The notes below the pieces were generated by a model. That model made no database searches, was not told where the DNA came from, and saw nothing but the letters and a program-made list of their open reading frames with translations. The position numbers and the translations under genes were made by a program. This document shows, piece by piece, positions 35,071 to 42,976 of a stretch of 64,000 bases of DNA. Origin of the DNA: Acidobacteriaceae bacterium (GTDB taxonomy: Bacteria > Acidobacteriota > Terriglobia > Terriglobales > Acidobacteriaceae); assembly GCA_028283625.1 (NCBI GenBank), contig JAPWKG010000008.1, forward strand, positions 124,001-188,000, given 5' to 3'. The stretch's first letter is position 1. The number at the start of each line of letters is the position of its first letter.

Positions 35071-35358
35071 TTACTCCACGGAGCCGTTTGCGGCAATCTC
35101 AGCTGCGGTGACTTCGTCGAGCGAAAGAGGGGCGAGGTCGGAGGATGCGAGGACGCAGCGAGCTGTGTCGGCATCCCGGAAGCGCACCTGGAGGGCTGCG
35201 CTAAAGGCGACGGGAAGGAGGCTGTTGGCGTTGGCGCCCTGCAGAAATGCGGGAATGCCTGCGGCGTCCAGCGTGCTCAGCGCGACGTTGGCGGAGGCGG
35301 GTTCCGGGAAGGTGGCGATGGTGACGAGAGTGTCACTGCTGGGCGTAGTGGTGTTCAT
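35071..35358 (-). CDS. DUF2007-type putative signal-transducing protein
   Basis: A 95-residue protein with the DUF2007 pattern: TIATFPEPASANVALSTLDA followed by GIPAFLQGANANSLLPV and a VRFRDADTARCVL strand-helix. The family has a ferredoxin-like fold and is thought to bind ligands or regulate; no function is established. GGAGTGATCCATC precedes the ATG. It sits 25 bases after the DUF3108 gene. Confidence 0.75.
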   Translation of the reverse strand: MNTTTPSSDTLVTIATFPEPASANVALSTLDAAGIPAFLQGANANSLLPVAFSAALQVRFRDADTARCVLASSDLAPLSLDEVTAAEIAANGSVE

Positions 35359-35383
35359 GATGGATCACTCCGTGCGCCGGAAA

Positions 35384-36193
35384 TTATTTGAACTCGACTG
35401 ACTGGAGGTGGAAGGTGATTGTCCCCCAGAAGAGCCGTGCCTGGAACTGGACAGGAAGATGGCGGGCATCGTCGGTGTACCAGATCCAGATGGAGCCGCG
35501 GTTTTTAACCACGCCTTCATCAGCGGTCGCTTGCACTTTGACGGTCTGAAAGGTGCCAGCGGGTGTCTTGATTTCTTCTCGTCCCTCAACTTTCATGCCG
35601 ACGGTGACGGTACGCATGGAATCGGCGAGCGGAAAGTAGACGGTCTGGCCGGTGACCAGAGGCTGGGACTGGGTGTAAAAGATGGCTGAAAGAGAGTCGG
35701 TGACGCAGGCCGGGATGTTGGCTTCCTTGTGGGTCGCGGTGCCTTTGACCAGGTTGCGTTCGTTCTGGGTCTGCTTGCCGTGCTGGTAGTCGAAGGCGAG
35801 ATCGGAGGCGATCTTGCGGCGGCCTTCCTGGATCTGCTTGTTGAAGCCGGTGGAGCAGCCGGTACGGGTGTCGAGCCCGGCCTGGAAGCCGTCGACGACG
35901 GGGAAGAGCATGTTGACCGCACCGATGGAGTCGGCGGTGGCGGTGATTCTGAGCGGGCCGTTGGGCTGCTGGTCCAGATGGAAGACGGCCGTGCCGGCGG
36001 TGAAGACGCGCCAGTCGACGGTGAAGGTCAGGGTCTGGTGTTGGGGCCAGGTAAATCCGGCCTGCGGCGGCTGCAGCGAGGGGATGGGGCGCTGGGGTGC
36101 GGGTGCCGGCCTGGTTCCGTTGGCCTGCGCGCGCGCCGTGGCGCCGGACAGGCTGAAAAGAGCCAGAGTGGCTGCGAGAATCCGAGCCTTCAA
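35384..36193 (-). CDS. exported DUF3108 protein
   Basis: A 269-residue protein with signal peptide (1-22) and a beta-rich DUF3108 domain (about 50-265): LTFTVDWRVFTAGTAVFHLD, YQHGKQTQNERN, TFQTVKVQATADEG, WYTDDARHLPVQFQAR. Periplasmic or outer-membrane-associated, function unknown. The start is TTG, supported by GGGAG nine bases upstream and by the signal peptide beginning there. Thirty bases downstream of the methyltransferase-family gene. Confidence 0.85.
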   Translation of the reverse strand: MKARILAATLALFSLSGATARAQANGTRPAPAPQRPIPSLQPPQAGFTWPQHQTLTFTVDWRVFTAGTAVFHLDQQPNGPLRITATADSIGAVNMLFPVVDGFQAGLDTRTGCSTGFNKQIQEGRRKIASDLAFDYQHGKQTQNERNLVKGTATHKEANIPACVTDSLSAIFYTQSQPLVTGQTVYFPLADSMRTVTVGMKVEGREEIKTPAGTFQTVKVQATADEGVVKNRGSIWIWYTDDARHLPVQFQARLFWGTITFHLQSVEFK

Positions 36194-36223
36194 ACGAAAA
36201 TCACTCCCGTCCGGGGATTGGGA

Positions 36224-36808
36224 TCAGGCGTGGGTGCGCAAGAGGTACATGCGCACGGCCAGCAGCCCGTAGATGGCAACTGCGCCCATGAGGGCATTGT
36301 ACTCGCGGTGGTGGCGGTAGCGCTCGGAGGAGAAGCGTCCGAGCCCGGCCTGCTCGCCGGGGAACCGGGCGGGGGTGAGGCGGGGCAGGAGGCGGGGAAC
36401 CTGGCGGGCGTAGTCGTCGAAACCGGCGAAGGTGGCGCGGAGGAAGGCCTCCTCGCTGAGGATGGTGGGGAGGTAGATAAGGGCGAAGAGCCCGGCGAGC
36501 AGCACAGCCAGCCACCAGCGTCCGGAGGCGAGCGCGAAACCGAAGGCGATGAGCACGGAGCCGAGATACAGCGGGTTGCGGGTGTGGGCGTAGGGGCCGG
36601 TCCGGGTAAGCTCCGCGTTCTTTTTGACGTAGCCCGCGGCGTAGCCACGCAGCCAGAGACCGGGAAGGACGAGCAGAAGGCTCAGGCCCAGTAGCGCCGG
36701 GGTGGGATGGGCGAAGAAGAGGAACAAAAGTGCAGTGACGAAGCCGAGCGGGACGCGGATGCGTCGCGCGATCTTCTGCCAGGGGGTACGCTCGGGCGGT
36801 GCAGCCAT
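36224..36808 (-). CDS. isoprenylcysteine carboxyl methyltransferase-like membrane protein
   Basis: About 194 residues with four to five hydrophobic segments and the motif TGPYAHTRNPLYLGSVLI, typical of the ICMT/PEMT-type methyltransferase family; EEAFLRATFAGFDDYARQV is the conserved C-terminal acidic/Tyr element. It would methylate a lipid or small molecule in the membrane; substrate unknown. Start uncertain: ATG at 36808 or GTG at 36847, neither with a good binding site. Its place after the LPS genes suggests an envelope lipid substrate, by context only. Confidence 0.75.
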   Translation of the reverse strand: MAAPPERTPWQKIARRIRVPLGFVTALLFLFFAHPTPALLGLSLLLVLPGLWLRGYAAGYVKKNAELTRTGPYAHTRNPLYLGSVLIAFGFALASGRWWLAVLLAGLFALIYLPTILSEEAFLRATFAGFDDYARQVPRLLPRLTPARFPGEQAGLGRFSSERYRHHREYNALMGAVAIYGLLAVRMYLLRTHA

Positions 36809-36874
36809 CTGGGTATTGTCGCAGAGGCGGGGGCGGTGTTCGGACACGCTGGGCGAATTCCGTGCTTTTTCACG

Positions 36875-37903
36875 CTAAGCGGGGCTGCTGCCGCCGTTGC
36901 GGAGGGTTTCCACCGCTTCCAGGACCTCTTCGGGGAGGATGCGGCTGAGCCCGGGGTCGGGCTCGGCGCTGCGCTTGTAGGTGGTGGGCGAGCCGGGGTG
37001 GCGGAGAACGATCTTCGGGCCGGGTCCCCAGGGACCATTGCGCTCGGGCGAGGTGGGGCCGAAGAGCGCGACGGTGGGCACGGCGAGCATGGCGGCGAGG
37101 TGGGTGGGGCCGGAGTCCGGGCCGATCATGAGGTCGACCCGGCGCATGAGGGCGACCATGCCGGCGATGTCGCAGACGACGAGACGCGCGGTTGCGTGGC
37201 TGTGGGCGAGTACGGCGTTGGCGTCGGCGTCCTGAGCGTGGGCGGCGTTCACGACGACGTCGTACCCGCGCTGGTGAAGCAGGCGGGCCAGCGCGCCGAA
37301 GCTGGCGGCGGGCCAGCGCTTGGAGCCCCAGCCGGCGGAGGGCGCAAGGAGAGCGAGCGGGCGCCGAAGGACCGCATCGTGCTCGGCCCAGCGCTCGGCC
37401 TGCTCCAGGCGGGGCAGGCGAATGGGGGCCGGGAGGAGGTTGAGCCCGAGTGAGTCGGCGAGCAGGTTTGTCGTCATGTCGACGATGTGGGTGCCGCGCC
37501 GGGGGATGCTGTGGGCGTAAAGGCGCGCGGCGAAGCTCTCGCGCGGATCGGCGTAGCCGGAGAGCTGTCCGGGGGCGGCGGCGAGGCGGCCGAGGGCGGC
37601 GGAGCGCAGGGTGCCCTGGAGGTCGACGACGTGGTCATAGTGCCCGCGCAGCGAGCGGAACGCGGTAAACGAGGCAAGGGTGGCGCGGGAAAAGGGCGCG
37701 GCCTTCCACTGGCGGGTGGGTACGGGGAAGGAGCGCGTGACGAGCGGGCCGGGCTCGTCTGCCGCGGTGACGAGCGGGCGCCAACGCTCGTCGATGACCC
37801 AGTCGATGCGGGTTGCGGGCTGGAGACGCTTGAGCGCGGCGGCGGCGGGAAGGGCGTGCAGGACGTCGCCGAGAGCGCCGACGCGGACGAGGAGCAGCTT
37901 CAT
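36875..37903 (-). CDS. waaC: glycosyltransferase family 9, heptosyltransferase I-like
   Basis: A 342-residue GT9 protein starting KLLLVRVGALGDVLHALPA, with the donor-domain motif IGPDSGPTHLAAMLAVPTVALFG. It fits WaaC (ADP-heptose:LPS heptosyltransferase) in size and motifs, and in its position after lpxK and the KDO transferase gene, where it would extend the KDO-lipid A core. The precise sugar is inferred. The ATG overlaps the lpxK stop by four bases. Confidence 0.82.
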   Translation of the reverse strand: MKLLLVRVGALGDVLHALPAAAALKRLQPATRIDWVIDERWRPLVTAADEPGPLVTRSFPVPTRQWKAAPFSRATLASFTAFRSLRGHYDHVVDLQGTLRSAALGRLAAAPGQLSGYADPRESFAARLYAHSIPRRGTHIVDMTTNLLADSLGLNLLPAPIRLPRLEQAERWAEHDAVLRRPLALLAPSAGWGSKRWPAASFGALARLLHQRGYDVVVNAAHAQDADANAVLAHSHATARLVVCDIAGMVALMRRVDLMIGPDSGPTHLAAMLAVPTVALFGPTSPERNGPWGPGPKIVLRHPGSPTTYKRSAEPDPGLSRILPEEVLEAVETLRNGGSSPA

Positions 37904-38913
37904 GCGTGGGACTCCTGCAGCAGGGCGCGGAGGGTGTCGAGCACCTGCTGGGGGTCGCCGAAGCCGACGCGGAGCGCGGGGACGAGCAGGGGGCCGAAGG
38001 CTTCGAGAGGCTCGCGGAGCGCGGGCGGAAGCTTGACGGCATCTTTCTCGGTGGTGACGAAGCCGGAGGCGTTGAGCCTGCGCGCGGTGTCAAGGATGGT
38101 CTGGATGTCGGCCGGGGTGTAGGTGTGGTGGTCGGGGAAGTACAGGGTGTCGACGAGACCGCAGCCGGCGGCCTGGACGCTGGCGGAGAAGTCTGTCGGG
38201 CGGGCGATGGCGCAGAAGGCGAGGGGGCGGAGCCCGGCGCCGAGGATGGAGAGTTGCGTGTCGAAGTGAAGCTGGCGGCGGAGGATCCAGAGCGGCGGTG
38301 GAGCGGGTAACAGCTCTTTGAGGCACGGGATGACTTCGTCGCGTTCGTCCTGCCGAAGGAGGAGGGCGCTGGCGCGGCGGAGCGCGGTGAGAGGTTCGCG
38401 ACGGTTGCCGGCGGGAAGAAGGGCGTCGTCGAGGTCCTCGCGGGTGAGGAGCACGAGGTCGAGCGCGCGGGCGAGCCGGCGGTGCTGGAAGCCGTCGTCG
38501 AGCAGGTGGAGCGCGGGCAGGCCATATTGGGCGGCGGCCTGCTCGGCGGCTTGTCCGGCGGCGAAGCGGCTGGCACCGACCCAGACGGGAGCCTGGGTGA
38601 GCCGGGCGAGCAGGGTGGGTTCATCGCCGAAGCGCCGGGCCGCGCCGGGGGCCTCGGGCTCGACGCGCAGGACCGCTTTGCTCTGACGGCCGTAACCGCG
38701 GGAGAGGATGTCGAAGGAGAGGTGGTGCTGGGTGAGTAGCTCAGCGAGCGCAAGCACGACGGGTGTTTTGCCTGCGCCGCCGGCCGAGATGGAGCCAACA
38801 CTGACAACGGGGCGCTGCAGGATCTGGGGGCGCGGGCGCAGCGCGTTTTGCAGCGCCTGAGCGGCGGCGTAGACCGGCACGAGGGGCCAGACCCAGGGCC
38901 GCTGCGCGCTCAT
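37900..38913 (-). CDS. lpxK: tetraacyldisaccharide 4'-kinase LpxK
   Basis: A 337-residue inner-membrane-associated kinase with P-loop GSISAGGAGKTP at 40-51, DILSRGYGR, FGDEPTLLA and HLLDDGFQHRRLARALDLVL. It phosphorylates the lipid A disaccharide at the 4' position. ATGA overlaps connect it to waaA upstream and the GT9 gene downstream. Confidence 0.95.
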   Translation of the reverse strand: MSAQRPWVWPLVPVYAAAQALQNALRPRPQILQRPVVSVGSISAGGAGKTPVVLALAELLTQHHLSFDILSRGYGRQSKAVLRVEPEAPGAARRFGDEPTLLARLTQAPVWVGASRFAAGQAAEQAAAQYGLPALHLLDDGFQHRRLARALDLVLLTREDLDDALLPAGNRREPLTALRRASALLLRQDERDEVIPCLKELLPAPPPLWILRRQLHFDTQLSILGAGLRPLAFCAIARPTDFSASVQAAGCGLVDTLYFPDHHTYTPADIQTILDTARRLNASGFVTTEKDAVKLPPALREPLEAFGPLLVPALRVGFGDPQQVLDTLRALLQESHA

Positions 38914-40211
38914 GGGCGCACCTGCGCGGGAAGCTGGGCGAGGATCTGCTGGACGGCTCGCTGGGTCGCGCCGGCCTGAGCCTCGAAGACGGCCTGGGCA
39001 CGTTCTCCGAGGGCTTGCGCCTGGGCGGGGTGGTCGAGCAGATCGACGACGGCCTGAGCAAGCTCGTTTTCTTCGTCGACGATCCGGATGGCTTCGGCGG
39101 CCTGGAGCTGCGCAACGATCTCACGGAAGTTTTCAAACGACGGCCCGATGAGTGTGGGGACGGCGAAGCGCGCGGGCTCAAGCGGGTTATGGCCGCCGCG
39201 GGGAACGAGGCTGCCGCCGACGAAGGCGAGCGTGGCGATGGCGTAGACGGAGGCGAGATCGCCGATGGTGTCGAGCAGGACGATCTCAAGCGGCTCGGCG
39301 GTGGGGTCCGGAGTGTCCCAGCGGCTGGCGCGGCGGAAGCGGAAGGGCTTGATGAGCTGGGCGGCGCGATCGAAGGTTTCAGGATGGCGCGGGGCGAGGA
39401 CGAGCAGGGTGTCGTGGTGGGGGAGGATGCCGCCGGCCCAGGCGTTGAGCACGAGATCGTCTTCGAGGCGGTACTGTTGGCGCTCGTCGACGAGGCTGCC
39501 GGCGACGAGGATGGGACGGCCTGCGGCGGCCTGGCGGATGTTCTCGGCGAGCTGGGAGTGGCGCGGTGCGCGTACGTCGTACTTGAGGTTGCCGAGGGTG
39601 CGTGCGTGCGGTGCGCCGAGAGCCTGGAGGCGCTCGGTGTCCGCGTCACTCTGCGCGAGGAAGAGGGTGACTTTGGCGAGAACGTGTTTCCAGATCCAGC
39701 GCAGACGGTGGGCGCGGCGGAAGCTGCGGTCGCTGACGCGGGCGTTGACGACGAGGGTGGGAAGGCTGCGGCGCCGGGCTTCATGCAGTAGCCGTGGCCA
39801 GAGCTCACTTTCCAGCAGCACGATGGCTTGCGGACGAAGCGCGCGGAGGTAGGCGGTGACCGCGAAGCGGAAGTCCAGCGGCATGTAAAAGACGCGCTCC
39901 GCGCCGAAGCGCTGCTGAGCGAGGGCCTGGCCGGTGCGGGTGGTGGTGGAGAGGACGAGGCGCAGGCGGTTGCCGAGCGCCTCGTCGAGCGACTCAATGA
40001 GCTGGGAGGCGGCGAGCACTTCCCCGACGGAGACGGCGTGTAGCCAGAGGGTCGGCTCGCCGTTGACGTAGCGGCGCAGCGCGGCGGGCACGAAGCCGAG
40101 CCGTTGCAGCAGGCCTTCGCGATACCGCGCGGTGGTGAGCATGCGCAGCAGCCACCAGGGGGAAGCGAGGACGAGTCCGAGCGCCAGCACGAGGCTGTAG
40201 AAGGGCATCAT
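38910..40211 (-). CDS. waaA: 3-deoxy-D-manno-octulosonic acid (KDO) transferase WaaA
   Basis: A 433-residue GT30 enzyme. An N-terminal membrane anchor (about 4-23) is followed by HAVSVGE at 58-64 with the catalytic Glu E64, then STTTRTGQALA, FYMPLDF and ESELWPRL, and the C-terminal FVGGSLVPRGGHNPLEPA. It attaches KDO to lipid A precursor. Two adjacent ATG codons (40211, 40208) are possible starts. First gene of the LPS operon; divergent from the exported protein gene at 40269. Confidence 0.95.
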   Translation of the reverse strand: MMPFYSLVLALGLVLASPWWLLRMLTTARYREGLLQRLGFVPAALRRYVNGEPTLWLHAVSVGEVLAASQLIESLDEALGNRLRLVLSTTTRTGQALAQQRFGAERVFYMPLDFRFAVTAYLRALRPQAIVLLESELWPRLLHEARRRSLPTLVVNARVSDRSFRRAHRLRWIWKHVLAKVTLFLAQSDADTERLQALGAPHARTLGNLKYDVRAPRHSQLAENIRQAAAGRPILVAGSLVDERQQYRLEDDLVLNAWAGGILPHHDTLLVLAPRHPETFDRAAQLIKPFRFRRASRWDTPDPTAEPLEIVLLDTIGDLASVYAIATLAFVGGSLVPRGGHNPLEPARFAVPTLIGPSFENFREIVAQLQAAEAIRIVDEENELAQAVVDLLDHPAQAQALGERAQAVFEAQAGATQRAVQQILAQLPAQVRP

Positions 40212-40268
40212 GCGGTGTTGGGCCCTGAAATGAACTTTGCCTCGTCTGTCACTCTGCGAGGATAATCA

Positions 40269-40943
40269 ATGATGATGACGCGGCGCTTGGTTTCGCTGGT
40301 TTTGCTGGGATCTGTGGCCGTTTCGGCCGCGAGTGCGGAGAAGGCGCGCAAGCCGAAGCCTCCGCGGCAGGCCGATGCGTACGAGATGAAGGACACGCAT
40401 GAGCAGGAGCGTGTGACCATTGCGGCGGAGCCGGGTGATGAGAAGCAAACGGCACCCGACACAAGACTGAATTACTTCGAGCACGGCATGATGCCGATTC
40501 GCGTGATTGTGACCAATCACTCCGATCGGACGTTGACGCTGGAGGATGCGCGGATCGATTTCATTGCGGCGGACAATACAAAGGTGCAGGCGGCCACGCC
40601 GGAGGACCTGGACCGGCGGATGTTCGAGCTGAAGCAGGTCAAGCCGAAGACGATTCCGTTGCCAGCGCCGCTGCCGTCGATCCACTACCACTCGAAGCCG
40701 GTGAATACGAAGATCCTGGCAGATGAAGAGGACTTCAGCTTCAAGACCACGACGGTGAAACCGCAGCAGACGGTGGCGGGATACTTGTTCTACGACATGG
40801 AAGGGCTGGAGCAGCCGCCGTTGAAGGGGGCGACCCTGGAGCTGCGTCGCGTGCGCTGGAAGGAAGAGGGCGCAGAGGGAGCGGTGCTGCAGAGCTTCGA
40901 GATTGGGTTGCGTCCGAGTGCCAAGAACAAGGACACAAAGTAG
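40269..40943 (+). CDS. exported hypothetical protein
   Basis: A 224-residue protein with a signal peptide (about 1-23). The mature part has a beta-strand pattern (YFEHGMMPIRVIVTNHSDRT, TVAGYLFYDMEG) resembling periplasmic DUF4352-like or Ig-like folds, without a confident family. GAGGATAATCA precedes the first of three ATGs. It is divergent from waaA and followed 37 bases later by the GNAT gene. Confidence 0.7.
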   Translation: MMMTRRLVSLVLLGSVAVSAASAEKARKPKPPRQADAYEMKDTHEQERVTIAAEPGDEKQTAPDTRLNYFEHGMMPIRVIVTNHSDRTLTLEDARIDFIAADNTKVQAATPEDLDRRMFELKQVKPKTIPLPAPLPSIHYHSKPVNTKILADEEDFSFKTTTVKPQQTVAGYLFYDMEGLEQPPLKGATLELRRVRWKEEGAEGAVLQSFEIGLRPSAKNKDTK

Positions 40944-40980
40944 GCCCGAGGAACAGAGGCCGGAGTGGGAACTGAGAAGC

Positions 40981-41481
40981 ATGGCAGAGATGAAGGTGCG
41001 TTGGGCTGCGCCGCAGGATGTGGCGTCGATACTGGGGTTGATTCGGGAGCTGGCGGAGTACGAGCGCGAGCCGGATGCGGTGCTGGCAACGGAGGCCGAT
41101 CTGCTGCGCGATGGCTTTACCGAGCCCAGGCGCTTTCGCTGCTTCATGGCCGAGTATGACGGCGCGGTGGCGGGCTTCGCGTTGTTTTTTACCAGCTACT
41201 CGACCTGGCGCGGACATCATGGAATTCGTCTGGAAGACCTGTATGTGACGCCGTCGCTGCGCGGACGGGGGATTGGCAAGGCGCTGCTGGCGCAGGTAGC
41301 CCGGGTGGCGGTGGAGGAGGGATGCCCGCGCCTGGAGTGGGATGTGCTGGAGTGGAATGAGCCCGCAATCGCGGTGTATCAGCGTCTTGGAGCGCATATT
41401 CAGACGGAGTGGCGCATTATGCGGATTGCCGATGAGAAGCTGGCGGCGTTGGCTTCGCTCTCAGAACCGTTACCCTTGTAA
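40981..41481 (+). CDS. GNAT-family N-acetyltransferase
   Basis: A 166-residue GNAT protein: VRWAAPQDVASILGLIRELA at the N-terminus, the acetyl-CoA loop LYVTPSLRGRGIGKALL (motif A R/Q-x-x-G-x-G/A), and a late EWNEPAIAVYQRLGA. It resembles spermidine/diamine acetyltransferase-like GNATs (the FYTSYSTW-type aromatic stretch reads FFTSYSTWRG), so a polyamine or amino-acid substrate is plausible. It ends three bases before the trmFO ATG, so the two are probably co-transcribed. Confidence 0.85.
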   Translation: MAEMKVRWAAPQDVASILGLIRELAEYEREPDAVLATEADLLRDGFTEPRRFRCFMAEYDGAVAGFALFFTSYSTWRGHHGIRLEDLYVTPSLRGRGIGKALLAQVARVAVEEGCPRLEWDVLEWNEPAIAVYQRLGAHIQTEWRIMRIADEKLAALASLSEPLPL

Positions 41482-41484
41482 GTG

Positions 41485-42861
41485 ATGAAGAAGATTCACG
41501 TAATTGGCGGCGGACTGGCTGGGCCGGAAGCTGCGTTGCAGGCGGCCCGGATGGGCTGCGAGGTGGTATTGAGCGAGATGCGCCCGGTGCGTTCGACCGA
41601 GGCGCACCTGACGAGCGACTTTGCGGAGCTGGTGTGCTCGAACTCGCTGAAGAGCGAGTCGGAGAATACGGCGCCGTGGCTGCTGAAGCAGGAGATGCGG
41701 CGGGCAGGCTCGTTCCTGCTGCAGGCGGCCGATGAGGCGAGTGTGCCGGCGGGTCATGCGCTGGCGGTGGACCGTGAGGTGTTCTCGGCAAAGGTGGCGG
41801 CGATGATCGCGGCGGAGCCGAAGATCGAGGTGCGTCGCGAAGAGGTGACTCGGCTGGAGGAGGACGACGCGGAGACCATTACGGTGCTGGCGAGCGGTCC
41901 GCTGACCTCCGGCGCGCTGGCCGGAGAGCTGCAGCGGCTTACGGGCGCAGAGCATCTGGCGTTCTATGACTCGATCTCTCCGATTGTGGATGCGAGCTCG
42001 ATCGACATGGAGAAGTGCTACTTTGCCGCGCGCTGGGACAAGGGCACTGCCGATTACATCAACTGCCCGTTCACCAAGGAAGAGTACGAGGCCTTTATCG
42101 AGGCGCTGGCCACGGCAGAGAGGATTGAGCACAAGCCGTGGGAGCAGATCCCTTCCGGCGGCGATGTCGCAGCGCAGGCCGCGGCGGAGAAGCTGAACTA
42201 CTTTGAAGGCTGCCTGCCGATTGAAGAGATTGCGCGCCGAGGCAAGGACACCCTGCGCTTCGGGCCGATGAAGCCGGCCGGGCTGACCAACCCGAAGACA
42301 GGGCGCTGGCCGTATGCCGCAGTGCAGCTGCGGCAGGAGAATCTGCGCGCGGACAGCTACAACCTGGTGGGCTTTCAGAACTCGCTGAAGTACGGCGAGC
42401 AGGCGCGGATTCTGCGCATGATTCCCGGGCTGGAGAACGCGAAGTTTCTGCGCTACGGGCAGATTCACCGCAACACGTATATCCATGCGCCGTCGTTGCT
42501 GACGGAAACGCTGCAGCTGCGCTCGCACCCGAATGTGATGATCGCCGGTCAGTTGTCCGGGGTGGAAGGCTATACGGAGTCGATGGCTTCAGGCCTGCTG
42601 GCGGGCCGCTATGCCGCGGCGCTGGCGCAGGGCAGGCAGCCCGTGGCTGCGCCGCGGCTTACGGCGAACGGTTCGCTCTCGCACTACATCACCCATGCAG
42701 AGACGAAGCGCTTTCAACCGGCAAATATCACCTTCGACCTGCTGGTGCCGCTTGAAGAAGAGCTGCGCAAGAAGATTCGCGACAAGAAGGAACGGCACAG
42801 GATCCAGTGTGAACGAGCGCTGGAGGCCTGGGATGGGTGGATGGCGGCAACCGCACTCTGA
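41485..42861 (+). CDS. trmFO: methylenetetrahydrofolate-tRNA (uracil-5-)-methyltransferase TrmFO
   Basis: A 458-residue FAD protein with the dinucleotide motif IGGGLAGPEAALQAAR at the N-terminus and the TrmFO signature CSNSLKSESENTAPWLLKQE, plus FGPMKPAGLTNPKTG and GQLSGVEGYTES. It makes ribothymidine at tRNA position 54 using methylene-THF. ATG at 41485 is preferred to the GTG at 41482. Terminator follows at 42910. Confidence 0.96.
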   Translation: MKKIHVIGGGLAGPEAALQAARMGCEVVLSEMRPVRSTEAHLTSDFAELVCSNSLKSESENTAPWLLKQEMRRAGSFLLQAADEASVPAGHALAVDREVFSAKVAAMIAAEPKIEVRREEVTRLEEDDAETITVLASGPLTSGALAGELQRLTGAEHLAFYDSISPIVDASSIDMEKCYFAARWDKGTADYINCPFTKEEYEAFIEALATAERIEHKPWEQIPSGGDVAAQAAAEKLNYFEGCLPIEEIARRGKDTLRFGPMKPAGLTNPKTGRWPYAAVQLRQENLRADSYNLVGFQNSLKYGEQARILRMIPGLENAKFLRYGQIHRNTYIHAPSLLTETLQLRSHPNVMIAGQLSGVEGYTESMASGLLAGRYAAALAQGRQPVAAPRLTANGSLSHYITHAETKRFQPANITFDLLVPLEEELRKKIRDKKERHRIQCERALEAWDGWMAATAL

Positions 42862-42909
42862 CCGGGCGCTGGCAGGGCTGAGCGCGCACTGGACGAGAGG
42901 AAACAAACG

Positions 42910-42945
42910 CAACGCCCCTCGGGCTGGAGAGCCGGAGGGGCGTTG
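42910..42945. terminator. bidirectional terminator between trmFO and der
   Basis: CAACGCCCCTC (42910-42920) pairs with GAGGGGCGTTG (42935-42945), with an inner GGCT/AGCC stem; TGTTT follows on the plus strand. It lies between convergent genes. Confidence 0.8.
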
Positions 42946-42976
42946 TGTTTGCCGGGCCGCCGTGGGGCCGAAGCGG

